Virus record (IMG/VR): IMGVR_UViG_3300030106_003104
Location: 1 to 21,565 of that record
Strand: one strand, 5' to 3'
From: a virus
DNA length: 21,565 bases
In this document: positions 15,373 to 21,057 of the stretch, piece after piece
Numbering within the stretch: position 1 is the first letter of the stretch
Layout of the letters: every line of letters starts with the position of its first letter
Translations under genes and position numbers: made by a program
Notes under the pieces: generated by a model
Databases searched by the model: none
What the model was told of the DNA's origin: nothing
Seen by the model: only the letters and a program-made list of their open reading frames with translations

Positions 15373-16059
15373 TTAAAAAGGTATGTCTGAATTTTCTTCT
15401 TCGATTTTCTTTTGGCTGGTGATCTCCTCGATCTTCGCTTTCACTGCCGCCGCAAAATCGGACCAACTGTCCTCATTGCTGTAGTCGGCTTTTATCTTTG
15501 GAAAGATTTTACGCATCACGTCACTGGCCTCTTCCGCATTCTTGCACAGGGAAAGCTCGCCCAAGAGTTTCTCCTTCGCTGCCGCAAAGTCGGCTACATT
15601 GATCGCCTTACTCAATGCCGACTCCTTCTTTGCGGTCGGCTTCTTTGCGGTCGGTTTCCTTATCGGTGCTTTGGCTTGCTCAACTTCCGCTACTTCGCCG
15701 TCGTCGTCTTCGTCGGCATCCACGCCACACGCCATCGCAAGGCTGTACCGCTTCGCGTATGTCATCGCACTCCCAAATCCTTGAGGCGTAATCTTTGCGG
15801 CAGGGATGGTAACGGGGCCGGTCTCCAGCGTCTCCCCCATCCCGTAGAATACTGTCTCGATGCTTATGCCATCCTCGGTAGGCAAAGAACGTTGGACGTA
15901 AGCGATTCCGTTACTGTTCAATGCTGGCTTGACGGCTGTAATAATGCTGCCAAGCGAAGCGTATAGCGATCCGAATTGAGGATTCTTCTTGTCTTTGACG
16001 GGTGCATCCATCTCAGACTGGGCCTTTGCCAAAGCCTCTACGAGAGTCTTATCACTCAC
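15373..16059 (-). CDS. erf: Erf-superfamily single-strand annealing protein
   Basis: A 228-residue recombinase that anneals complementary single-stranded DNA in phage recombination. Residues about 5-115 carry ERF-family hallmarks: KKNPQFGSLYASLGSI, LNSNGIAYVQ and PQGFGSAMTYAKRYSLAMA (91-109), followed by the acidic GVDADEDDDGE. A Lys-rich linker includes a perfect PTAKK duplication with matching 15-nt DNA repeats near 15625-15655. The protein ends EENSDIPF, very like the acidic C-terminal tip of bacterial SSB. I chose the GTG at 16059: an AGGAG site lies 6-7 nt upstream and the coding start overlaps the exonuclease stop by 8 nt. The longer reading of this frame lacks such a signal. It pairs with the exonuclease as a Red-like system. 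A GTTTAAAC site (16072) lies just before its ribosome binding site. Confidence 0.92.
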   Translation of the reverse strand: MSDKTLVEALAKAQSEMDAPVKDKKNPQFGSLYASLGSIITAVKPALNSNGIAYVQRSLPTEDGISIETVFYGMGETLETGPVTIPAAKITPQGFGSAMTYAKRYSLAMACGVDADEDDDGEVAEVEQAKAPIRKPTAKKPTAKKESALSKAINVADFAAAKEKLLGELSLCKNAEEASDVMRKIFPKIKADYSNEDSWSDFAAAVKAKIEEITSQKKIEEENSDIPF

Positions 16060-16921
16060 TATTGTTCTCCTGTTTAAACGTTGCGAATTGGTCACAGTAA
16101 TCGGCCACATCACAGAACTGCTCGCACCGAGTGGGTGTGCCTCGTCTGTGATCTATGTGGTGCGTGGCTGCGTCTTTTTGAGCGGCAATAAATGTCTCCG
16201 CTTCTTCTTGCGAATCGAACACACGCACTGCGCGTACCCTCTTCGCCTTCATCACGGCAAACTTATCTTCCCGCAACCAACGTTCTTCGTCGGTGCAGTC
16301 AGGTAGATTGCCAGCCCTAGCCTCTTCATGTGCGGCGATACGCTCTTTCACGAACGCCTCAGTCTGCTCCAGAGGCCACAAGGGGATGTCTTTAATATAG
16401 ATGTCTTGTGGTGGGTATTCAGCCTTACGTTCTGCCTCGTGCCGGTTCCAATCTTTTATGAAGTTGATGATCTGAAGGCCGCTTACCTTGATGTCGTTCT
16501 TGTGAGCGATATAGGCGTAGATGTTGAGCTGCTTCTCATCGCTGTCATTATTCATCACGCCATATGCCTTGCGCGTTTTATAGTCCTGTAAGACCCGCGT
16601 ACCGTCTTTTTGGATGTGCTGGACATCTATGGCCCCTGATAACTTAACGCCGCTCACAGAGCAATACAGACGTTCCTCAGTGATGAAGTCAGGATGTTTT
16701 GAATTCTCTAGGATGGAATGCACGGCAGTGCCGAACAATGTCCAGAGGTTCTCGGACACGTCCCTGAACATGATGTTGTCGGGGTCATCGAAGAGTGCAG
16801 CCATGCGCGGTGGGCGCAACAAGCCTGTAGCTGAGTACGAGGCATCGCCCCGGCTATAGGTATCTTTCTTCAACGCAGCAGCGAGAGGTGCCGGGAGATT
16901 AAGTTCGTTCGTGTAGTTCAT
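16052..16921 (-). CDS. PD-(D/E)XK exonuclease, RecB/Cas4-like, with C-terminal cysteines
   Basis: A 289-residue nuclease expected to resect DNA ends for the neighbouring Erf protein. The nuclease core is clear: FGTAVHSILE (His68), LSGAID (Asp99), LQDYKTRK (Asp113, Lys115) and EKQLNIYAYI (Gln131, Tyr135), the ordered motifs of RecB/Cas4-type enzymes. The C terminus has RCEQFCDVADYC (Cys266, Cys270, Cys276), suggesting an iron-sulfur cluster as in Cas4 and AddB. The fourth ligand is not obvious; Cys87 or the Cys in LPDCTDE are candidates. No adjacent cas1 or repeat array exists, so a CRISPR role is unsupported. The ATG at 16921 follows an AGGG site about 8 nt away. Upstream in-frame codons only offer a TTG inside the promoter region. 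First gene of the minus-strand block. Confidence 0.87.
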   Translation of the reverse strand: MNYTNELNLPAPLAAALKKDTYSRGDASYSATGLLRPPRMAALFDDPDNIMFRDVSENLWTLFGTAVHSILENSKHPDFITEERLYCSVSGVKLSGAIDVQHIQKDGTRVLQDYKTRKAYGVMNNDSDEKQLNIYAYIAHKNDIKVSGLQIINFIKDWNRHEAERKAEYPPQDIYIKDIPLWPLEQTEAFVKERIAAHEEARAGNLPDCTDEERWLREDKFAVMKAKRVRAVRVFDSQEEAETFIAAQKDAATHHIDHRRGTPTRCEQFCDVADYCDQFATFKQENNSE

Positions 16922-16952
16922 GTGATACCCTGTTGCGAAAGGCGTGATACGA

Positions 16953-16981
16953 TATGAACACAATATGAAACGAGTTGTCAA
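16953..16981 (-). promoter_or_regulatory. Candidate promoter/operator for the recombination block
   Basis: A perfect -35 TTGACA (16976-16981) sits in the 9-mer GTTGTCAAC (16974-16982), also found at the promoter near 20621. The -10 is weak (TTCATA at 17 nt or TCATAT at 18 nt). It lies within the start of the divergent RusA gene. GTGATAC occurs twice nearby (16922, 16944), which may be operator half-sites. Confidence 0.45.
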
Positions 16982-17372
16982 CCTAATAATTCACGGCACG
17001 GCCCAATCGAAGTCAAACAGCAGACGACTGGTAACGTTTGGCGGGAAGCCACGGTTCATCAAGAGCAAGGCCGCGCTTGACTTCGAAAAAGCAGTCCAAT
17101 CCCAAGTTCAGCAAATGCGTGACATGCTTGAGGGTGACTTATCTTTTCACGCGGATATCTACTACCCGAGCAGACGACAAGACTTAGATCCCAGCATATT
17201 GCTCGACGCACTGCAGGGCTTGGTCTATGCGAATGATCGACAGTTTAAACAGATAAGCAGTTGCCGGTATCTGGACAAAGAAAACCCGAGAGCAGAGATC
17301 GTGATACAAGAGATTGAGTGGGATGAAAAGGGACCGGCTCATCCGCAAGTGGAGAGAAAAAACTCCGTGTGA
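16965..17372 (+). CDS. rusA: RusA-like Holliday junction resolvase
   Basis: A predicted 135-residue endonuclease that cuts Holliday junctions formed in phage recombination and replication. The RusA acidic cluster is recognisable: RRQDLDPSILLDALQGL (Asp73, Asp75, Asp81) and YANDRQFK (Asp91), followed by a strand ending in AEIVIQEIEW. The usual Asn after the second Asp is Pro76, and the Lys expected three residues later in E. coli RusA appears to be Leu79, so activity is uncertain. I chose the ATG at 16965. An in-frame GTG at 16944 would add seven residues but has its AAAGG too close; neither start has a good ribosome binding site. It diverges from the exonuclease gene. A GTTTAAAC copy (17243) encodes Phe-Lys, and the 3' end lies in a large inverted repeat. 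Confidence 0.8.
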   Translation: MKRVVNLIIHGTAQSKSNSRRLVTFGGKPRFIKSKAALDFEKAVQSQVQQMRDMLEGDLSFHADIYYPSRRQDLDPSILLDALQGLVYANDRQFKQISSCRYLDKENPRAEIVIQEIEWDEKGPAHPQVERKNSV

Positions 17373-17400
17373 CAGGACGATGAGAGGTTGAGCCGGTCCC
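17330..17400. repeat. 12-bp perfect inverted repeat spanning the rusA stop
   Basis: GGGACCGGCTCA (17330-17341) pairs perfectly with TGAGCCGGTCCC (17389-17400) across a 47-nt loop that holds the rusA stop codon and a smaller GGAG/CTCC stem (17351-17366). There is no U-tract. It could protect the mRNA 3' end, terminate transcription with a factor, or form a DNA cruciform. Confidence 0.75.
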
Positions 17401-17418
17401 ACCTTTCGCAACAAAGGT
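17401..17418. promoter_or_regulatory. Hairpin with GCAACAAAGG element
   Basis: Arms ACCTTT and AAAGGT (6 bp) enclose CGCAAC. The 11-mer CCTTTCGCAAC reappears in inverse orientation at 16932-16942, in the leader of the exonuclease gene. There is no start codon after this copy, so here it may work as a DNA site rather than a ribosome binding site. Confidence 0.45.
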
Positions 17419-17437
17419 TGTCAAACGAGGTTGACAA
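17418..17437. promoter_or_regulatory. Inverted repeat TTGTCAA/TTGACAA, possible operator
   Basis: Seven-base perfect arms with a 6-nt spacer. Both arms resemble the GTTGTCAAC sites at 16974-16982 and 20621-20629, which overlap -35 elements. A T-run follows 16 nt later, too far for a normal terminator. Confidence 0.5.
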
Positions 17438-17624
17438 TCGAATTAGACATGTGTTTTTTTAAAAAAGCAAGCGCAGGGGGTAAGACCGCAAGCGCGTTAA
17501 AAAATATAGCGGTAATGTCTGACTTGGCTCCGCCAGTTCTGACTAGACTCTCTCTCCAACCATCTCTCAAATGAGGGGGGTTTGGGGGGAGCGTCTAACT
17601 TTCACCACCAGTTCTATTTCTTAT

Positions 17625-17634
17625 GCAACAAAGG
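17625..17634 (+). promoter_or_regulatory. GCAACAAAGG leader element with ribosome binding site
   Basis: Third exact copy of the 10-mer. Its AAAGGA supplies the ribosome binding site 4-5 nt before the ATG at 17640 and decides that start over an upstream in-frame ATG at 17571. Confidence 0.5.
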
Positions 17635-17639
17635 AATAT

Positions 17640-18095
17640 ATGAGAATAAAATACGAAACAAAAAGAGATAAACAAAAAGAAAGAAATGTAGCCAAGAGAG
17701 TGGCTGATTTATGGGATGTTGTGGCGCGTGAAAACCCAGAGTTCTATCCCGTCGATTTTTGTTTTACTGATAATAAAAATGAGGTCAGCGGATTTGGCGA
17801 AATCAAGGTCCGCACACATGAGTACGGCAGGTATCCGACCTACATTGTCTCTGCCCACAAGGTGGCGGATGCGAAATCACTTGCCAACGCTACCGGATTG
17901 AGTGTAATTTTAATCGTGCAATGGACTTGTGGAACGATTGCATTTTTAGATTTCGATCACCCACCCGTGAGGACGACATGGGGTGGTCGTCAGGATCGAA
18001 GTGATGGGCAGGACATGGAACCTGTGAATCATTACGACATAGAACAATTTACTATCGCAACGAAGGAACCCCAAGAAAATGACGCACCGATTTGA
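17640..18095 (+). CDS. PD-(D/E)XK-like nuclease, small
   Basis: A 151-residue protein. The N terminus is a basic helix (KRDKQKERNVAKRVADLW) and the core reads PVDFCFTD, then GFGEIKVRTHEYGRYPTYIV, SAHKV and GLSVILIVQW. Asp39 with the spaced Glu54-Ile-Lys56 matches the D...ExK core of restriction-like PD-(D/E)XK enzymes, and the following strand/helix pattern agrees. A DNA-processing endonuclease role in replication or recombination is inferred. The acidic, Gln-rich C terminus is probably flexible. The start at 17640 has an AAAGGA site; the same frame is open back to 17571 but that part is G-run rich and unlikely to be coding. It overlaps the next gene by 17 nt and leads the replication operon. 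Confidence 0.7.
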   Translation: MRIKYETKRDKQKERNVAKRVADLWDVVARENPEFYPVDFCFTDNKNEVSGFGEIKVRTHEYGRYPTYIVSAHKVADAKSLANATGLSVILIVQWTCGTIAFLDFDHPPVRTTWGGRQDRSDGQDMEPVNHYDIEQFTIATKEPQENDAPI

Positions 18096-18360
18096 TGGCA
18101 ACACCATAAAACTCAGCGAGCAAGACTACGCACGCTGGGAGAAGGCTTTCAAAAATATCCCGAATCTCGATGCCGTACTGCAGAGTCGTGACGACTGGCT
18201 GACGTATGACGCAGAAGATTCTACCCGCAAACGCTGGTTCCTCAGCACCTCTGCTTATCTCTCCAAGCAGGACCGCCAAATGGCAATGGAAAATCGTAGA
18301 GATGAAAGTGGCCGAAAGTTGAACAGGGATGGATCTGTCCAATTTAAGACGCTGCCGTGA
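18079..18360 (+). CDS. Small protein upstream of the primase-helicase, possible replication accessory
   Basis: A 93-residue protein. It reads FDGNTIKLSEQDYARWEKAF, then NIPNLDAVLQSRDDWL and RKRWFLSTSAYLSKQDRQMA, a mostly helical pattern with conserved-looking Trp residues. This resembles segments I recall from the C-terminal parts of phage replication initiator or helicase-loader proteins and from small genes placed just before replicative helicases. A loader or accessory role is plausible but unproven. It overlaps the nuclease gene by 17 nt and the primase-helicase start by GTGA, so the three are probably made together. Confidence 0.72.
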   Translation: MTHRFDGNTIKLSEQDYARWEKAFKNIPNLDAVLQSRDDWLTYDAEDSTRKRWFLSTSAYLSKQDRQMAMENRRDESGRKLNRDGSVQFKTLP

Positions 18361-20063
18361 GCAACGACTTTTACGACCAGCTTGCACAACTGGGTTTTAT
18401 TGTCTCTGAACTCCGAGAGGGTCAGAGCAAGATACTGTGCCCACAGTGCAGCCACACCAGAAAAAAGAATCGAACTGAAAAATGTTTGTCGGTCTCTATC
18501 GACGGTGACGGAGCGCAATGGCGCTGCCATCACTGCGAATGGACCGGCAACCTCTGGAGATACACAATGAAAAGCCCGTTTAAACAGAACGTGCAGAGGA
18601 AGGCACCAAAGATTCCAGACCTCAACGAAGAACTGAGCGATGGCGTTGTTCAGTGGTTTGCCAAGCGTGGAATATCTGCGGCAACACTCGACATTGCTGG
18701 GGTTGAATCTGGCGAAGCCTTTATCGCTGGCGAAAAGCGCAATGCGATTGCATTCGTTCATCGAGACAAAGATGGCAAGACCATCAACGTAAAATTCCGC
18801 ACCCAAGATAAACAATTTAGCCAGATCAAAGATGGTCATCGACTACCCTACTTGTGGAACCTCGTAGACACGAACGCTGAACACCTAATCATCACAGAGG
18901 GTGAGGTCGATGCGCTGACTTGCCTAGAAGCTGGAATGACGAACGTCACATCCGTGCCTGATGGGGCCAGTGATAAGAAGCTGACGTGGATTGATGAACT
19001 CAACGGAGATCTAAATGCATTCAAAAGGATCGTGCTACTGACGGATGGTGATGACGCAGGGCTTGCCATGCGGAACGAGTTGGCGCGTAGATTAGGTAGG
19101 ACAAGATGCTGGCGCGTCGAGTGGCCCGATGGATGCAAGGACGCGAATGACGTGTTCATAGGTTATGGCCGGGATAAGTTGGTCGAGCTGGTGGATGCTG
19201 CAGAACCGTGGCCGCTTAAAGCACTACATGAAACGAAGGCGTATGCAGATGATGCGTTCGCACTGCTCAATGGTGAGGTCAAGCGCGGGGTCAGCACGGG
19301 TATTTTTGCGATGGATGGCAACTACCGTGTGCGACCGGGCGAACTGAACATCATCAGCGGGGCACCCGGTGTAGGCAAGTCCGAATTCATGGATCAAATC
19401 TGTTTAAACCTAGCGCAAGAACATGACTGGAGATTTGCGGTCTGCTCCTTTGAGAACCCAGTGGACGAACACATCAACAAGTTGGCCGCTAAGTACATCC
19501 GCAAACCTGCGTGGGACACTCAGGGTGGTGGCAAGATGGATCACCACGAGTGGGAACGTGCCGTCCGATTTATCAGTGATCATTATTACTGGATACGCTC
19601 AGATGATGAGGCTCCGACCTTTGACTGGTGTCTGGAGAATGCTACCGCGTGCGTGCAGCGATACCCGAATGTGCGCGGGTTGATCCTCGACCCGTACAAT
19701 GAGTTTGAGCATCGTAGACCTAGTGGGTGGACCGAGACGGAGTATGTGTCGCAAATGCTCGCAACGTTAAAACGGTGGGCAGCAGTCAATGAATGCTCGA
19801 TCTTTCTTGTGGCGCATCCTGCGAAGTTACGACGCAATCAAGATGGCTCGTTCCCTGTGCCGGAGCCATACGACATTGCGGGGTCAGCTAATTTTTATAA
19901 CAAGGCGGATAACATTCTGATTGTGGAAAGGGATTTCACGGAAGGGTCCGACGATATTCGGATTCATGTGAAGAAGATAAGGTTTAAACAGAGCGGCAGG
20001 GTTGGTTGTGTTGACTTGAAATACGACTACAGGGATGGGACATACCAGTCACCATTGCAGTGA
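18357..20063 (+). CDS. T7 gp4-like bifunctional primase-helicase
   Basis: A 568-residue replisome protein, near the length of T7 gp4 (566). It should synthesise primers and unwind DNA 5' to 3' as a ring. Domains in order: zinc ribbon with Cys28, Cys31, Cys57 and Cys60 (CPQC...CHHC); TOPRIM with Glu181 in ITEGEVDAL and Asp230/Asp232 in LLTDGDDAG; linker; RecA/DnaB-type helicase with Walker A GAPGVGKS (335-342) and Walker B-like LILDPYNEF (Asp445), then a VAHPAKLRR block matching the phage helicase family. All key residues appear present. The GTG start overlaps the previous stop. Three GTTTAAAC copies lie inside (18578, 19402, 19982). An 8-bp hairpin covers the stop codon. No phage DNA polymerase gene is in this window. 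Confidence 0.95.
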   Translation: MSNDFYDQLAQLGFIVSELREGQSKILCPQCSHTRKKNRTEKCLSVSIDGDGAQWRCHHCEWTGNLWRYTMKSPFKQNVQRKAPKIPDLNEELSDGVVQWFAKRGISAATLDIAGVESGEAFIAGEKRNAIAFVHRDKDGKTINVKFRTQDKQFSQIKDGHRLPYLWNLVDTNAEHLIITEGEVDALTCLEAGMTNVTSVPDGASDKKLTWIDELNGDLNAFKRIVLLTDGDDAGLAMRNELARRLGRTRCWRVEWPDGCKDANDVFIGYGRDKLVELVDAAEPWPLKALHETKAYADDAFALLNGEVKRGVSTGIFAMDGNYRVRPGELNIISGAPGVGKSEFMDQICLNLAQEHDWRFAVCSFENPVDEHINKLAAKYIRKPAWDTQGGGKMDHHEWERAVRFISDHYYWIRSDDEAPTFDWCLENATACVQRYPNVRGLILDPYNEFEHRRPSGWTETEYVSQMLATLKRWAAVNECSIFLVAHPAKLRRNQDGSFPVPEPYDIAGSANFYNKADNILIVERDFTEGSDDIRIHVKKIRFKQSGRVGCVDLKYDYRDGTYQSPLQ

Positions 20064-20067
20064 CTGG
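20045..20067. terminator. Hairpin over the primase-helicase stop, no U-tract
   Basis: Perfect 8-bp arms CCAGTCAC and GTGACTGG with a 7-nt loop overlap the TGA at 20061-20063, in the gap between convergent genes. Without a T-run on either strand it is not a classical terminator. It is the third block end here built this way. Confidence 0.55.
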
Positions 20068-20081
20068 ATGCCCCGCAAGTC

Positions 20082-20282
20082 CTATCCTTTAAAGTTACTC
20101 AACAGCACATCCAGAAATTGTGTGTAGGTTAACCTATAGGGCAGGTCTTTCTCGTACTTTTCTTTTTCCAAAATGAATGCTGTAGCGGCTTCATCGCGGA
20201 ACATTACGGCATTGGTTGAGGCACCGTCCTTTGTAGGTCGCCCCGGTCCACGCCGTTTCGGCTTCGTGAGGTTTATCGTCAT
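20082..20282 (-). CDS. AT-hook-like small protein
   Basis: A 66-residue protein. The N terminus KPKRRGPGRPTKDG (about residues 7-20) matches an AT-hook-like GRP core flanked by basic residues, a motif that binds the minor groove of AT-rich DNA. The rest (FRDEAATAFILEKEKYEKDL, then LTYTQFLDVLLSNF) is helical and might form a dimer or a small ribbon-helix-helix-like fold. The ATG follows a GAGGAG site 8 nt away and begins 5 nt after the upstream stop. Given the AT-rich GTTTAAAC palindromes across the genome, it is one candidate for a protein that binds them; this is speculation. It is the last gene of a minus-strand unit. Confidence 0.7.
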   Translation of the reverse strand: MTINLTKPKRRGPGRPTKDGASTNAVMFRDEAATAFILEKEKYEKDLPYRLTYTQFLDVLLSNFKG

Positions 20283-20287
20283 TGTAC

Positions 20288-20572
20288 TTACTCCTCATCC
20301 GTTTCAGTTTTTTCTACGAAGCACCTCGACCGGCTCAACGATGAAGGATCGTACCGCATTTCCTCGGTCAATTGACGCAGAATCCTACGGTTGCAGTCTT
20401 TCATCCCCTCTTCCAGATTTGCCACGAGCTGCCGCAGTGTCCTGATTTTTTCTTCAAACTGAATGAGAAAATCAAAAGATTGCTGCCCCACATCGGTAAA
20501 TTTCTCAACGTCATAGATGCCATCATCTGCGACGTAGGTCCACCCCTCTCCACGTTTATATTCTTCGTCCAT
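20288..20572 (-). CDS. Unknown small coiled-coil protein
   Basis: A 94-residue protein, first gene after the promoter at 20600-20628. The N terminus (KRGEGWTYVADDGIYD) is polar. The middle (about 28-72) is a long helix with coiled-coil character (FDFLIQFEEKIRTLRQLVAN, LEEGMKDCNRRILRQL). The C terminus is acidic. I recognise no family. An AGGAG site precedes the ATG, which lies about 20 nt from the predicted transcription start, and the stop is immediately upstream of the AT-hook-like gene, so the two form an operon. Confidence 0.72.
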   Translation of the reverse strand: MDEEYKRGEGWTYVADDGIYDVEKFTDVGQQSFDFLIQFEEKIRTLRQLVANLEEGMKDCNRRILRQLTEEMRYDPSSLSRSRCFVEKTETDEE

Positions 20573-20599
20573 TACGCTCTCCTATTGTTGCGTATTACT

Positions 20600-20628
20600 A
20601 CTGTAACACAGCTAACAGATGTTGTCAA
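20600..20628 (-). promoter_or_regulatory. Sigma70-type promoter for the 20572-20082 operon
   Basis: Minus-strand TTGACA (20623-20628), exact 17-nt spacer, TACAGT (20600-20605; four of six matches to TATAAT). The predicted start is near 20593, leaving a short leader with GCAACA and an AGGAG ribosome binding site. The -35 lies inside GTTGTCAAC (20621-20629), repeated at 16974-16982, so a shared operator is possible. It abuts the stop codon of the upstream gene. Confidence 0.72.
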
Positions 20629-21057
20629 CTATATTTTTTCCCCGAGCATTTCCTCGATCTCTCGGATCGTTTGATTGCGCTCATCCTGCTCTTGCAGAAT
20701 CCCCACCTGATCGTCAATGAAATCCTTGTCGCCAAGGTGAGCGATAGCTTTGTCTACCTCTTCAGCCATCTGCCACTTCAGCCAGTACACGTACTGCCGA
20801 CTGACCTCTTCTCGTTGAGCAATGTCTGCTGGTTTCTCGTTTAAACGCAGTGCTTCCTTGATACGTTTCGTGCGTTCGTTCTTGTTGAAGTCGACTACGT
20901 ATCGTTTTAGCTCGTCATACGCGCTACTACCCATGTGCGCCCTCAACTCGTTGCGGATTGTTGAGGTTGCCACGCCACAAGTATCAGCAATTTTCTGCAG
21001 GGTGTTGCCCTGTCTCCGCATGTGTTCAGCAGCGGCTATCCAGCTTGGTGCGCTCAT
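20629..21057 (-). CDS. Double helix-turn-helix DNA-binding protein
   Basis: A 142-residue protein with two HTH-like segments. The first, about residues 18-38, is NTLQKIADTCGVATSTIRNE; the second, about 73-94, is NEKPADIAQREEVSRQYVYW. A helical, acidic C-terminal tail follows (to MLGEKI). Two HTH units in one small protein suit a phage regulator, or a protein binding two neighbouring sites; a small-terminase-like role is an alternative I cannot exclude. I chose the ATG at 21057, which overlaps the upstream stop as ATGA and has GAGGA 9 nt before it, rather than an upstream codon in the same frame. A GTTTAAAC copy (20839) encodes Leu-Asn in LRLNEK. The gene ends at the next promoter's -35. Confidence 0.75.
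   Translation of the reverse strand: MSAPSWIAAAEHMRRQGNTLQKIADTCGVATSTIRNELRAHMGSSAYDELKRYVVDFNKNERTKRIKEALRLNEKPADIAQREEVSRQYVYWLKWQMAEEVDKAIAHLGDKDFIDDQVGILQEQDERNQTIREIEEMLGEKI

Larger units (their letters stand above)
17373..17639. other. Structured noncoding interval, possible origin or regulatory hub
   Basis: No gene is supported here. From left to right it holds the right arm of the 12-bp repeat, ACCTTT-CGCAAC-AAAGGT (17401-17418), TTGTCAA-6 nt-TTGACAA (17418-17437), a T7/A6 junction (17454-17466), two direct copies of GCAAGCGC 22 nt apart (from 17467 and 17489), an AT-rich step, and two G6 runs separated by TTT (17575-17589). It lies upstream of the replication genes. These are features often seen at phage origins or control regions, but no decisive origin motif is visible. 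Confidence 0.45.

Noticed and set aside
15412-15966. Plus-strand open frame of 184 codons opposite the Erf gene
   Set aside because: It is antisense to a confidently identified gene; its Arg/Cys/His-rich translation is typical of a shadow frame.
16052-16921. Cas4-like exonuclease as part of a CRISPR system
   Set aside because: No Cas1, Cas2, effector or repeat array is present; the neighbours are Erf and phage replication genes.
17454-17466. T7A6 run as an intrinsic terminator for rusA
   Set aside because: The nearest hairpin (17418-17437) ends 16 nt before the T-run, too far for a normal intrinsic terminator.
17571-17639. Upstream ATG/extended N terminus for the PD-(D/E)XK-like gene
   Set aside because: The 23 extra codons run through G6 tracts with no ribosome binding site, whereas the ATG at 17640 has AAAGGA at good spacing.
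18255-18839. Minus-strand open frame of 194 codons opposite the primase-helicase N terminus
   Set aside because: It lies wholly antisense to the zinc-ribbon region of a strongly supported gene and has no start signals.
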